64,000 bases of DNA, taken from positions 24,964,718 through 25,028,717 of the forward strand of contig OY744525.1 of NCBI GenBank assembly GCA_963556195.1. The letters run 5' to 3'. Positions 1 through 10,420 of the stretch are shown here, piece after piece (the stretch's first letter is position 1; the number at the start of each line of letters is the position of its first letter). This stretch comes from Sepiola atlantica (taxonomy: Eukaryota; Mollusca; Cephalopoda; Sepiida; Sepiolidae). A program made the position numbers and the translations under genes. Below the pieces are notes generated by a model, which saw nothing but the letters and a program-made list of their open reading frames with translations, was not told the DNA's origin and made no database searches.

Positions 1-477
1 TTTTCGTGAGGTTCGACTCAGAAGCGTTCGGCTGTCCTACGCAAACGTCCGAGAGTTGACGAGCCGATTTGTACCAGACGACAATTTTGATACGGTGCTG
101 CGTCCTATGATAATAATGTTTTGCTTGCTTTGTTTTTTTTTGTTGTTTGGGTTCGGGTTAAAAATATTTATTTGATAACAGTAATTTCGCTCTGTTTCGC
201 TTGTTTTGTTGTTTAAAAAATTTCTTGCAACTATAACTAAAAATTATAGGACGCAACAACGTATCAAAATAAAAAAAAATTTATTTGATAACAGTAACTT
301 CGCTAGGTTTTGCTTGTTTTTTGTTTTTTTTGTTGTTTCATTTAGAAAATTTCTTGAAAATATAACTTACAATCACAGGACGCAGCACCGTATCAAAATT
401 GTCGTCTGGTACCATTCTGCTCGTCAACACTCGGGCGTTTGCGTAGGACAGCCGAACGCTTCCGAACCTCACGAAAA
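1..477. repeat. palindromic element, cut by the window edge
   Basis: Bases 1-106 and 377-477 are near-perfect reverse complements (left begins ttttcgtgaggttcg, right ends acctcacgaaaa). The spacer holds two diverged copies of a roughly 115-bp unit (gataacagtaa...ttcttgcaactataa), so the element is a foldback with an internal direct repeat. The left arm may continue outside the window. The small reading frame across 206-547 is a product of this repeat and is not called as a gene. Confidence 0.75.
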
Positions 478-675
478 CTGGGTCAGGATCGATATCATTA
501 CCGATAATTTATATGTAAAAAATCAAACTACTGTCCCAATTCTATGATTTTATATGAATATTAGTGTGAACACTGGGGAAGCATAATTCTTTTTATCGTC
601 ATTTTTGATGGAGGATGTACACTAGTATAGGCTATCCTTTTTTAGATTATGAATCATTTGGTAAAATCTATAAGA

Positions 676-860
676 AAACGTTGTTTCTATTCTGACAAAA
701 AAAAAATCAAATATTTTAGCCATCCATTTTATTTGGTGGCACTGTTCTTATCCACCAAAATAAAATGGAATATTACTAAGTTCTCTTTTATACGGAATCT
801 TGAAAAAAAATTGAAAAATGAATTTTCTCTATCTGCAGAGACATCAACAAAATATATTAC
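676..860 (+). repeat. dispersed repeat, copy 1
   Basis: The stretch starting cgttgtttctattctgac recurs at 4563-4740 in the same orientation with scattered mismatches. No coding or structural signature was recognised. Confidence 0.7.
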
Positions 861-937
861 ACCACTGCGACCCTGATTAAAAATCTATATATAAAAAATT
901 TTTTTGATAATAGTAAGTTCTCATTGCTAATCAAATA

Positions 938-1305
938 CAGGGTGGGCCGAAATAAGGGTCCTATCTTTAAATTTGAATAACTTCCACAAAATAAAAGTTA
1001 AACTCACCAAACTTTATGTGTGTGTAGACTGATCCTTCCGAGATTTTTGGAAATAAACAAAACAAATTTTAGCCGAAAAACACTTCTTAAAACTTACAAA
1101 AACTAAAGTATTGTTTTTTACACTGTTTTGAGTTTTTTAAGCAAAAATAATGTTTTCTAAATGAGGGTACGTTCCTTAGGGCTAATACGGCTCATGCTTG
1201 CTTCGGAAGGGGTCCTTTACTTATTCTAAAAAAAAATTTTTAAATATCAATAAATAAAAAAGTTATGAATTTTTAAAAATAGGACCCTTATTTTTGCCCA
1301 CCCTG
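938..1305 (+). mobile_element. TA-flanked MITE (mariner-like termini), copy 1
   Basis: A 368-bp element with terminal inverted repeats of about 28 bp (CAGGGTGGGC...AAGGGTCCTAT at the left, its complement at the right), flanked on both sides by TA. TA target duplication and a CAGGG start are typical of Tc1/mariner elements; there is no transposase, so it is non-autonomous. An almost identical copy lies inverted at 5740-6126. Confidence 0.85.
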
Positions 1306-1850
1306 TACTTTTAATACATCTCTCTTAAACTTAACCCTATTTAAGGATTTTTCTTACATGTATTTCATATCATCTTACACTAAAAAAAACAACATTTTTC
1401 TTATAAGTTATCACTTACATTAGTTTGACTGTAAAGTGGATTTTTTCTAGACTGTCAGTTTAAGATTTTTATCGGTTTTTAAAACTTAATATATGACAAA
1501 TTAGCAGACCTATCTCTGATACATTCAGATTAATTTTTGGGTTCTCGCATTCGGTGTATCAATTTCATGCCAACTCCTATTTGTGTTTATCCTGGCTAGC
1601 TCCTCTGTCTTCTTCCCTCTTATCGCCTTTAACCCCCTCCGTCTACCGCCTCCCCCATACTAGCTCAGTAGGTGTGAAAGTGAAAAAGAAAATAAATAAA
1701 AATATAAAACGTAGAATAAGAAATAAAGAAGAATGTGTCACCCACTTGTCATATTTCAATGTCACTTAAAGTCTTCTCATATGGTCCAATCGGATCACCC
1801 TTTCCTCCTCCCATGTGTGTGCCTTCAAAATAAAATGATTTCCAAATCTT
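1306..1850. other. no recognised feature
   Basis: AT-rich single-copy-looking sequence. Short overlapping frames near 1554-1946 have no family resemblance and no supporting signals. Confidence 0.6.
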
Positions 1851-2001
1851 CACTTTTTCTGAAGACGTTCGCCAACATGAACGAAACCGGTCAAATCTCT
1901 TGTTTTTGTTTTTCTCCTGCACTTTAACCTGTTTTCCGTTTGTCATTTTTCACACATTTTGTCTACCACAGCATTTCATTTTCATGACTTATCGTGTACC
2001 T

Positions 2002-2035
<34 letters not shown>
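1850..2035 (+). repeat. hammerhead-bearing repeat ending in (TA)n, copy 1
   Basis: The segment starts with a hammerhead-like core, continues through tttccgtttgtc and tcatgacttatcgtg and ends in a (TA)n tract at about 2006-2034. A second copy with both an inverted and a direct part is at 40620-40870, so this is a dispersed family. Confidence 0.7.
1855..1897 (+). ncRNA. hammerhead ribozyme-like motif
   Basis: Core CTGAAGA at 1859-1865, a stem II of GTTC/GAAC, GAAA at 1883-1886, then the palindromic stem III ACCGGT and a GTC cleavage triplet ending at 1892; TTT/AAA can begin stem I. One extra C lies between the core and stem II, and the same extra C is present at 40760, so activity is uncertain. 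Confidence 0.55.
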
Positions 2036-2040
<5 letters not shown>

Positions 2041-2216
2041 TAAAGAAAGAGGCAAAATGCCTTAAAAAACATGTGTTATATGCAGATATTTTTATTAAAA
2101 TCAAAATTAAAAACAATTTTTTTTTTCTTCATCTTGACTTTGTTTTTATTTATTTTGATTTTAATGAAAATATCTGCATCTAACATGTTTTTTTAAGGAA
2201 TTTTGCCTCTTTAAGT
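2036..2216. repeat. hairpin element
   Basis: About 80 bp on each side are inverted copies (left aaagaggcaaaatgcctt, right aaggaattttgcctcttt) around an AT-rich loop. It would fold into one long stem. No coding content. Confidence 0.75.
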
Positions 2217-2261
2217 GTAAAAGTCTAAAGATGCTTAAAAAAAATGAACTTTCCCAAATTT

Positions 2262-2560
2262 ATATATATATATATATATAGAACAGTTTTTTTTATTATA
2301 TTCCAATAACCGTGGTTCGTTTTATTACTTTTATTTTTTTTCACATTTCCAAAAATTCCAAATTTCTGTGAGATATATTTAACGATCCATTTCATTTGTT
2401 TTGTGCCAAACAACATTTGTATGTCAATATCGTCTCTGCAACACTACAAAATCATCAGAAAAAGTTCACAAATAATAAAAGAGTTCTTAGATTAGAGTGT
2501 CTTGAAAAACACCCACATCATACATCAGTTTCATTTTAGGGTGAAAATAAACAAAAAAAC
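2262..2560 (-). repeat. dispersed repeat with extended-stem hammerhead, copy 1
   Basis: Starts with a (TA)n tract, then gaacagttttttttattata and continues to about 2560. Related copies are at 20403-20545 (partial) and 42565-42835. The copies share the segment from attccaataacc to tttgtgccaaacaac. Confidence 0.75.
2376..2465 (-). ncRNA. hammerhead ribozyme-like motif, long stem II
   Basis: On the minus strand CTGATGA (complement of 2452-2458) is followed by a region of about 58 nt that can pair TTTGT with ACAAA at its base, then GAAA and a wobble-paired stem III. This copy is more degenerate than the one at 42662-42751, where stem I is six base pairs. Confidence 0.5.
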
Positions 2561-3404
2561 AAACAAAATTTTTTAGAGCAAACACTCACACGTATGCGAT
2601 CAAACTAATCCGCCATTTTGATTTTGATTTTTTTTCGTTCAAAGCTAGTATCTCCTAAAAGAATTAGTGCGAACAGTTTAAAAAACTTTACTTCGGTAAT
2701 ATTTGCTAAAATATTTAATATGTACTATAATTTATTTATAAAGTTCCAGTTTATATGAAGATAATTTTTTTTTAAAAGTTACCTGAATGTTTATTTAAGT
2801 CGTTAGGGTGCGAAACTCATTTAAGCAGATCATTATAGAGCTAGTCTCATTGTGTCAAACCGTTCATTCAATCAACTATTAAAAAAAAGTGTCTTCTACA
2901 TAAGTGTTTATATGGAATTTATATAGTATTTATTAATAACCCTTTCTAACAATATTGAGATAAGCTTACCTTCCCAGAATTCATCACTTAAGTAGTAAGT
3001 CACTAGTTAAAATGCGAAACTAAGGGGGGGGGGGGTTATATTCACGGCGAAATATATCCTCCATATTCAGCCAGACTACGATTTCGAAATATAGAATGGG
3101 CATTATATATTCATTTATTTAATTTCTTAAAGTATTCTAAGGATTCACAAGTAGTTATACGGGGATCTGTACATTAAACATTAATCTTTACTATGTTTTA
3201 TTTCTAAATCGTACTATCAAGTGAATTGCTAAGACAAATATACGAATGTAAACAATTAGAGTCTTACTTTAATATTTCCATCTATCATTTAATCGTTTTT
3301 CTCCCTTCTTTTAAGTATCATTATGCTTATTAATATACATTCACAAATATGCTTAGTATCCATCAATAAATTCATACCACCCACACATATATACACACAC
3401 ACAA
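2561..3404. other. no recognised feature
   Basis: AT-rich sequence with a G-run near 3025-3034. Nothing else stands out. Confidence 0.6.
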
Positions 3405-3409
3405 CATAA

Positions 3410-3462
<53 letters not shown>

Positions 3463-3465
3463 TGT
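3405..3465. repeat. (TA)n microsatellite
   Basis: Uninterrupted TA dinucleotides. The isoleucine/tyrosine-rich frames read across it are artefacts. Confidence 0.9.
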
Positions 3466-3639
3466 ATACACCTACACATACGCTCACACACACATCGAAA
3501 TATTTCTTCTGTATAATATGTACGATAAAAAACAAGTATTTCTTTTTCTTCTAAAACTAAAAAATTAAGTGCAAATAGGCTAAAAATAATGTCAAAAACC
3601 CAATTCACTCTCCCTTTCTCCCTCCCCTTTTTTATTTTA

Positions 3640-3735
3640 TTTTTAGAACTTGAAGCATAAATCTTTTACTATAATGACCAGATTCGGCATTAAATAACCC
3701 AAAAAGGGTTGATATGCCGTAAAACAAAACTACCA
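3640..3735 (-). repeat. fragment of a dispersed repeat (see 60255 and 61545)
   Basis: The words gaacttgaagcataa and gggttgatatgccgtaaaac are shared with 61700-61790 (same strand) and, inverted, with 60285-60365. Only about 95 bp remain here. Confidence 0.65.
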
Positions 3736-4084
3736 ATTCACTCTAAACAATTAACGTGACTAAAATAGGAATTAGATCATTCTTGTTTATTTTTCTACGA
3801 TAAGGCTTTTCTTTTAATTTTTTTTTTCCTAATATTAGGTTGTACGTACTCTTACACTTATCTATCAATATGCCTACCTGCATACATGCAGTAAGGGATC
3901 CGAACGCAAATAAAAACGTACAATCAACATCTACAAAAACTCCACAAACAACCACTACAGAAATGATTGTATTTCAACAGATTACAAGCCTCTAAATATT
4001 TGTGTTAAGTAATATGATATCAAAATCGTTTCCTATAAAAGGAAACTTAACATCGAAGTTCAGTTATAATATGTTTGTATCAAT
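3736..4084. other. no recognised feature
   Basis: AT-rich sequence with nothing recognised. Confidence 0.5.
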
Positions 4085-4210
4085 ATTGACAAACATTGAG
4101 CTGAATCTTAAAAGGAGACTACAAAGTAAAAGGATCTGATGATATATGATAGTACATATATTGTCTTTAATAATTAATTAATTATTTATATATATATATA
4201 TATATATAAA
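4085..4210 (+). repeat. dispersed repeat ending in (TA)n
   Basis: From attgacaaacattgagc to the (TA)n tract at 4188-4208 the sequence is nearly identical to 20655-20775. The pair shows that the TA tract is the tail of an element and not an independent microsatellite. Confidence 0.7.
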
Positions 4211-4454
4211 AGAACAGGAACATAAAGATATAATATATAATTATAAAAAATATATAATGCTCGATATACGAAATAGAGCAATTATATAGACAAGTAAAAA
4301 GTTTGAATAAAGATTTTAAACGTACAATATCTATTATGTCTTCTTTGAAAAGCCATGGCTTAAGGAAGGAAAAAGACATTTCATTTGAAACACCTTGTTT
4401 TGAGCAACTGATGATATTGTACATTTACAATCTTTACTCCCATCCTTTACTTGT

Positions 4455-4472
4455 CTCTCTCACTCTATCTCC

Positions 4473-4506
<34 letters not shown>

Positions 4507-4510
4507 TATA
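4455..4510. repeat. (CT)n followed by (TA)n
   Basis: Compound dinucleotide microsatellite. Confidence 0.85.
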
Positions 4511-4511
4511 A

Positions 4512-4870
4512 TTGTGACCCGTTGGGTTAACCATTGAGCTTGACTTAGATTCTCCTGATTCAGACGTTGTTTCTATTCTGACAAAAAAAAATCAAATATT
4601 TTAGCCATCCATTTAATTTGGTGTCACTATTCTTATTCATCCAAATAAAATGTAATATTACTAAGTTCTATTTCATAAGAAATATTGAAAGAAAATTAAA
4701 GAATGGATTTTCTCTGTATCTGCAGGGACATCAGCAAATGAAGATTCGTTTGAAAAACTGTAAATGTGTGTATTTCCTTAGATGTTCACAAGGAAGTCGG
4801 TGACCTTCGAGGCATTTAAAGAATGTGACCCGTTGGGTTACCCATTGAGCTTGAATTAGATTGTCTGAAT
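4512..4870. repeat. nested dispersed repeats
   Basis: 4515-4555 and 4815-4870 are two copies of a unit starting gtgacccgttgggtta; a third, longer copy is at 50140-50235. Between them sits copy 2 (4563-4740) of the repeat described at 676-860. The arrangement looks like one repeat inserted into another. Confidence 0.65.
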
Positions 4871-5158
4871 CAGGAAAAACTAAGTTTGCAAAGTTAGTTA
4901 AACTTTTAAAAAAGAAAAAGAAAAAAAATCTAAATTTAGTCTTTTTTTTTTCTATATCCTTCCTCTCTCTTTTGCTCTTCAAATTCTGTAGCGGTTTCGC
5001 TCAACATCCCACCAGGAAGAAAAGTTTGTGGCAAATGAAAAAAAATAATCCTATAACAAAATAAAGAGTAAAAATACCATGAGGAAACTTGAGAAAAGTA
5101 AATGCGAATAAAAGACATTGAGACTATTTATACATGATGTAGTTTCAAACATTTCTCA

Positions 5159-5190
5159 ACTAGTTGACCCGTGCCTCGGCGTTGCCCGGG
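5159..5190 (-). mobile_element. Helitron-like 3' terminus
   Basis: On the minus strand a GC-rich imperfect hairpin (CCCGGGCAACGCCGAGG) is followed by CACGGGTCAA and CTAGT. A hairpin about ten bases before a terminal CTRR is the 3' signature of Helitrons. Similar ends occur at 7307, 10389, 13741, 42855, 52767 and, on the plus strand, 26345 and 63850. No replicase or helicase coding is present. Confidence 0.5.
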
Positions 5191-5536
5191 AAAGTCGAAT
5201 AACTGAAGAAATTCCTTGCCAAATCTGTAACTATTGAATTATTTGGTGCTTATGACTGACCAGCGCGAACACAGACCCCACAATGTTAATGTAAAACAGC
5301 AGATGAAACAATTAATGCAATACATGAAGTAATAACACTCTTGTCGTGGTTAGTTGTTGCGATTTTGCCATTGAGATGCACATACATGTTTGTAGATAAT
5401 ATTACAGTGTTGATGCACTTTCACAAATGACAATTTAATGCAAGCATGTAGCTCATCAGCGGGACTTCCATGTGGAACAATAGGAAGTGTTTGTCAGAAG
5501 TCTGCTTTTTCTTTAGTTGTGCAATACCATTACTCA
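5191..5536. other. no recognised feature
   Basis: Mostly AT-rich; it may be the body of the non-autonomous element whose 3' end is at 5159, but no other end was found. Confidence 0.4.
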
Positions 5537-5563
5537 TGCGGTTAGGGTTAGGGTTAGGGTTAT
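5537..5563 (+). repeat. short interstitial telomeric repeat
   Basis: Between three and four head-to-tail copies of GGTTAG units. TTAGGG is the telomere repeat of most animals including molluscs. Confidence 0.8.
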
Positions 5564-5739
5564 CTCAAAGTCGTTTTGATGAGACACTGCACATAATAGT
5601 GAACATAATGGCAAACAAATGTTTAAAATATTCAGATATAAATACTTCTTTTAAAGTAGCATCCCAGTAATTAGCATCCTGTAGTAGTCCATGTGCACTA
5701 CATGCATCTCTGAATTTATTCCTAACTTAACCAGTAATA

Positions 5740-6126
5740 TAGGGTGGGCAAAAATAAGGGTCCTATTTTTTTAAATTCATAACTTTTTTATTTATTGATT
5801 TTTTTAAATTTTTTTTTTTTTAGAATAAGTAAAGGACCCCTTCCGAAACAAGCATGAGCCGTATTAGCCCTAAGGAACGTACCCTCATTTAGAAAACATT
5901 ATTTTTGCTTAAAAAACTCAAAACAGTGTAAAAAACAATACTTTAGTTTTTGTAAGTTTTAAGAAGTGTTTTTCGGCTAAAATTTGTTTTGTTTATTTCA
6001 AAAAATCTCGGAAGGATCAGTCTACACACACATAAAGTTTGGTGAGTTTAACTTTTATTTTGTGGAAGTTTTTCAAATTCAAGTTATTCAAATTTAAAGA
6101 TAGGACCCTTATTTTGGCCCACCCTG
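5740..6126 (-). mobile_element. TA-flanked MITE, copy 2 (inverted)
   Basis: Same element as 938-1305 in the opposite orientation, about 387 bp, flanked by TA. The first terminal base has mutated from C to T. The two copies differ by few substitutions and a few small insertions, so the family is fairly young. Confidence 0.85.
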
Positions 6127-6128
6127 TA

Positions 6129-6846
6129 GTATCGAGATCAATGTTATTTGTTACTTTTCAAAATAGAAATAATGTTGAAGTGTAGTGTCTGTTATACTGT
6201 ACTTAATCTTTTTCTCTCCTCAATCAGTGAAGTTTTTAAAAATCATTTCTGATCATTTATACTTGAAATTTACTGCAGGATAAACCGGAAGTCAGTGCGG
6301 CAGTTAACCCCTTTAGAATGCCATTAATTTTTAGGTTTTTATATATTAGTAAAAAAGTATATAACAAAATAAATCGTAAATGTTATTGTGTTTGATCGAA
6401 AAGTGAACTCTTGTTTAGCTTTCACGTGAAAAAAGAATAAGTAACTTTTAAATTAGGTAAGTAATACCTTTTTGTTAAGGCATAGATAAAAATATTAAAA
6501 GTGTGAGTATTGTCTTATGAAAAGAAGTCTATTAAAATATATATCAACGGAAATGGTAAAAATAAATTGAAAAGTTCACGGTGTGGTGAATTTTTTCCCC
6601 TCTATAAACAAAGGTCCAAGTCAAAAAGGTTGCATGTCAGGACTAATTGCATAAGGAGGGACAATTATGGCTACCGTCTCTTTCAAAGATGTTTTTGGGA
6701 GAGGTAGAAATCTCGGAATAATTGTAATTGAAATGGAAATGTAATTATTTTTTTGCAAAAAGGAATTGCTGTGAGAGCGGTAATGTGTAGCCTATAATGC
6801 ATGTGGTTATTTTCTTACCATAGTCAAAGTTTGAAGGGAAAAAACT

Positions 6847-6847
<1 letters not shown>
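6129..6847. other. no recognised feature
   Basis: AT-rich sequence. The words around taaaaatattaaaagt recur near 29625, hinting at an old dispersed repeat, but no boundaries could be drawn. Confidence 0.5.
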
Positions 6848-6880
<33 letters not shown>

Positions 6881-6998
6881 TCATCCACAGACAGACTGTT
6901 TCGCTGTATCACAGCTCTTCAGTGGCTCAAGTCGGAATCGAAACTCAACTGTCGAGCTGACAGTCAGCGCTTCTACCGCTACGCTATCATCCGACACC
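6848..6998 (-). mobile_element. tRNA-derived SINE with (TA)n tail
   Basis: Read on the minus strand, an A-box-like TAGCGTAGCGGTAGAAGCGC is followed about 35 bases later by a B-box-like GTTTCGATTCC, the two halves of an internal RNA polymerase III promoter. The body ends cacagacagactgt (plus strand) next to a (TA)n tract. Sister copies: 7140-7275, 37965-38100, 44635-44720. Confidence 0.75.
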
Positions 6999-7139
6999 TG
7001 CTGAATGTAAGTGAAATCTCAATGTAAACATTGTTAAGAGCCAAGAGCTTGAATTGGTTTTACCCAATGAGCAATGCATTAAAAGCTAGTGGCAGTTGGC
7101 AATTTCCTTACAAGAGCTCTACCCAAAATGTGGGGGGGA

Positions 7140-7306
7140 TAGTCATTCACAGGGACTGTTTTGCTGTATCACAGCTCTTCAGTGCAGCTAGACAAGCAAG
7201 TGCCTCAAGCCAGGATCGAAACAACTTTCGAGCTGACAGTCGGTGCTTCTACCCCTACGCTATTCATCCGATCATATTATATATATATATGTATATATAT
7301 ATATAC
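7140..7306 (-). mobile_element. tRNA-derived SINE, second copy
   Basis: Same family as 6848-6998, same orientation, with A-box-like and B-box-like (TTTCGATCC) words on the minus strand. The (TA) tract at 7275-7304 lies at the head side here and is interrupted. Confidence 0.7.
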
Positions 7307-7340
7307 ACTAGTAGAATCCCCATCTCAGGACAGGTATAAG
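7307..7340 (-). mobile_element. Helitron-like 3' terminus, eroded
   Basis: Starts ACTAGTAGAATCCCC on the plus strand, matching the CTAGT end and following bases at 42855 (ACTAGTAGAACCCG). The hairpin is only weakly kept. Confidence 0.35.
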
Positions 7341-8257
7341 CCATAAATACAGCATTAGTTTTAGATTTTAATATTTAAAAAAAAATTTGGGGGGTTTCTA
7401 CGATTTCGGTGCCCCCCACCCCCTAAATGGTATAGTAAAAAAAAATAATAATGTTCCTACGTTACATACCTTGTTGCTTAGAATACATATTCCATAATTC
7501 ATAATGATAAGTTTAATAGTTTAAGCAGGTAAATATTATTGTTGCTCACGTGGGCGCACTGATAATTTTTAAAATGTATTACTTATTATAACTCGAAATT
7601 TGATGTAAAACAATTCTTCTTCTCTATAAAAGATTTTTTGTATCTAACTTATTTCGAAATTTTTTTTTGAGGGGGGGGGGGCGGTGCGAGTTTGGTTAGT
7701 CCCACCTCCTAAATGGTAAAATTTACAAAAAAAATAATGTGCTCATGTTAATCACCGGGTTGCTGGACGGTCCAGCAACTACTATCTTCGCCTGGAGTTA
7801 ACTGCTTAGACTTTCGGCAGTCCTAAGAACTCCTTATTTTTCACCTTCCTTACTCGGACACTGTCCAACTTTCTTCCACCTATACCAAACGGTATAGGTA
7901 CCTTTATTGAATGAACCCTTTTCGTTGTTGTTATTTCATTGCATGTCTTAAACATAAGATAGGGACAACGTTCCCTTCTTTACAACGTAACCTAACCTTG
8001 AAACCAAAAGTTTCCAGCGTTCACACATTTTTTTCTAGAAATAATTCCTCTGCACACTTCTTGCAAGTTACCCATTGGCAATTTATTGAACATGCATGAG
8101 GTTGCTTAACTCGGGCAGTCAGATAGAGAACTGGTGTTAATCATGCGATTATTTACGTCTGAATAATTTCTATTATTTTTACTTTTTTTTTTTTTTAGAT
8201 GCGTCCGACATATTTATGATAGTAAGAACGGCCATCGAAAAAAAAAATGATTTTTAG
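7341..8257. other. no gene; diverged duplication with G/C runs
   Basis: 7385-7480 and 7655-7755 share a pattern: a poly-T/G run, cccacc.cctaaatggta, then an A-run and ataatgt. They look like two diverged copies of a 100-bp unit. The rest is unassigned. Confidence 0.45.
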
Positions 8258-8860
8258 CCCACCTCTCTAAAAAGAGCGAATATTGAAAAAAAAATGTCCA
8301 CAAAAAAATCAGAGAATTATACGAATTATAATCTTAATAAATTAATGTTGATATAAAGTATTTATTTCATTAAAAATTAAAATAAAATTTAAAAAAAAAC
8401 GAACACAATTTTCTTTTTAGGCTACTTAAATTATTTTATCGACTCCCTTCCCTGCATTTCAAGGACGAAATATATTTTATTATACCAATAGTCGAAACTC
8501 AGCCTTGACCTTAACAAATGAAAATCTGTCAAAAATCGGAAATCTAAATGTAAAACAATGTTTTGTTTTACATTTAGATTTCCGATTTTAGAGTAGAAAT
8601 TTATACCGAGAGATACCTTAATTTAAAATCTGAATTCGATCTTAAGGGTGTTATCTTTTTTTTTAAGTTAGGCATTTAGTTTCGATGTGTGTATAATAAA
8701 ACATATTTCGTCCTTGAAATGAATGGGGGGGGGGGGGGGGTAAGTAATTTAAGTGACTAAAAAAATCTATAATTTGTTTTTAAATAAAATAACTATTTTA
8801 TATTAACATTCATTTATTAATAAATATTGAAAATTCCATTACGATGAGATTTTTTTTTTT
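8258..8860. repeat. large nested palindrome
   Basis: Imperfect inverted arms (for example ttcaaggacgaaatatatt at 8458 against aatatatttcgtccttgaa-type sequence at 8700-8720) surround a perfect 26-bp hairpin: 8532-8557 pairs with 8564-8589 across a 6-nt loop. A run of G at 8726-8742 lies in the right arm. A diverged partial copy of the arm is at 24286-24360, so this is a foldback transposon-like family. Confidence 0.7.
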
Positions 8861-8949
8861 TTTTTCAAAAATCAGAGGTATTCCTTTTTTGGTTAAAAAT
8901 GCTATTTTCACTTTTATTGCTCATCCCTATCTCTATGTGATAGTGTCGT

Positions 8950-9725
8950 TGATATGTCACACTTACAATTGAGATGCCATTTTCGTTGATATGTCACGCT
9001 TATGATGGAAACAGCATTTCGTTAGTCTGTCACGCTTATGATGGAAACAGCATTTCGTTTGTCTGTCACGCTTATGATGGAAACAGCATTTCGTTAGTCT
9101 GTCACGTTTATGATGGAAACAGCATTTCGTTTGTCTGTCACGCTTATGATGGAAACAGCATTTCGTTGGTCTGTCACGCTTATGATGGAAACAGCATTTC
9201 GTTAGTCTGTCACGCTTATGATGGAAACAGCATTTCGTTAGTCTGTCACGCTTATGATGGAAACAGCATTTCGTTAGTCTGTCACGCTTATGATGGAAAC
9301 AGCATTTCGTTAGTCTGTCACGCTTATGATGGAAACAGCATTTCGTTAGTCTGTCACGCTTATGATGGAAACAGCATTTCGTTAGTCTGTCACGCTTATG
9401 ATTGAAACAGCATTTCGTTAGTCTGTCACGCTTATGATTGAAATAGCATTTCGTTAGTCTGTCACGCTTATGATTGAAATAGCATTTCGTTAGTCTGTCA
9501 CGCTAATGATTGAAATAGCATTCCGTTAGTCTGTCACGCTTATGATGGAAACAGCATTTCGTTAGTCTGTCACGCTTATGATGGAAACAGCATTTCGTTA
9601 GTCTGTCACGCTTATGATGGAAACAACATTTCCTTAGTCTGTCATGCTTATGATGGAAAAAGCATTTCGTTACTCTGTCACGCTTATGATTGAAATAGCA
9701 TTTTCTTTAGTCTGTCACATTTTCA
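8950..9725 (+). repeat. 36-bp minisatellite, about 20 copies
   Basis: Unit gtctgtcacgcttatgatgg plus aaacagcatttcgtta. Because 36 is a multiple of three the plus strand reads as a 12-residue repeat (SISLVCHAYDGN) for 143 codons, but there is no start context, no flanking coding sequence, and later units carry TGA (atgattgaaa), so this is not called as a gene. Copies are most uniform in the middle and diverge at both edges. Confidence 0.9.
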
Positions 9726-10356
9726 TTGCTGACTTAATGGATTCATCTTATTTTACATGCGTCCAAGTATGTTAATAAGAAGCACTGTCCGTTAGTCACG
9801 CTTCCGTTTCAAATAACAATTTCGTCGCTAACTCCTCAGTTAAACGGACGCATCTTAAGAACGAACCTATTGTATTTTGACAACCAAACCCACCTCCCCT
9901 CTCCACCACTCGCTATGAGAATCATGTTAACTCCTGCGGAATATTTGTGTGTCCCTACCACGTAATAGATATATGCATCGGTCGGTTGGTTCTTTAGTTA
10001 GTATTCTTCAGGCAGAACGTTGACTCTTCGAAAGCTGTCATTCAGATTGTGTATTTGTCTTCCTTTGAAAGATAGAGAGTCAGTCAGCCGTTAGATGGCG
10101 CCACAAGAAAAAATAAGGGGAAAAAAATGAAAAAGAAATTCGAATGTCCATAACGTACGCAATAAAAACAAAAACAAATTCCTATCTTATATAAATTATG
10201 AACTGTAACAACAGCTATAAATGATATTGATGACATTGCAATACATTCGCTATCAGATGGAAATATGGCAATGGGTAGTATATGGGGTTAGAAAATATAT
10301 AGTATCTGATATCTATTGCTAAAAATAGCAAACATATGTTTCTGTGAATGTTTGTG

Positions 10357-10360
<4 letters not shown>
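9726..10360. other. no recognised feature
   Basis: Less AT-rich near 9780-10100; no family recognised. Confidence 0.5.
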
Positions 10361-10390
<30 letters not shown>

Positions 10391-10420
10391 TAGCAAAACT
10401 ACCCGCCATTCGGACAGCAA
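10361..10420 (-). mobile_element. (TA)n tract and Helitron-like 3' terminus
   Basis: A (TA)n run ends directly in ACTAG at 10389-10393, followed by aaaactacccgcc. On the minus strand this reads CGGGTAGTTTTGCTAGT, the CTAGT end seen at the other Helitron-like sites. The hairpin is weak. Insertion into TA is consistent with the A/T target of Helitrons. Confidence 0.4.

Noticed and set aside
4133..4145. CTGATGA at 4135 and at 20707
   Set aside because: No GAAA with a following stem III within range.
8974..9405. 143-codon frame with a 12-residue repeat
   Set aside because: It is the translation of a 36-bp minisatellite; later units carry stops and there is no gene context.
9000..9700. CRISPR-like array
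   Set aside because: Units are contiguous without unique spacers, and the window is animal DNA.
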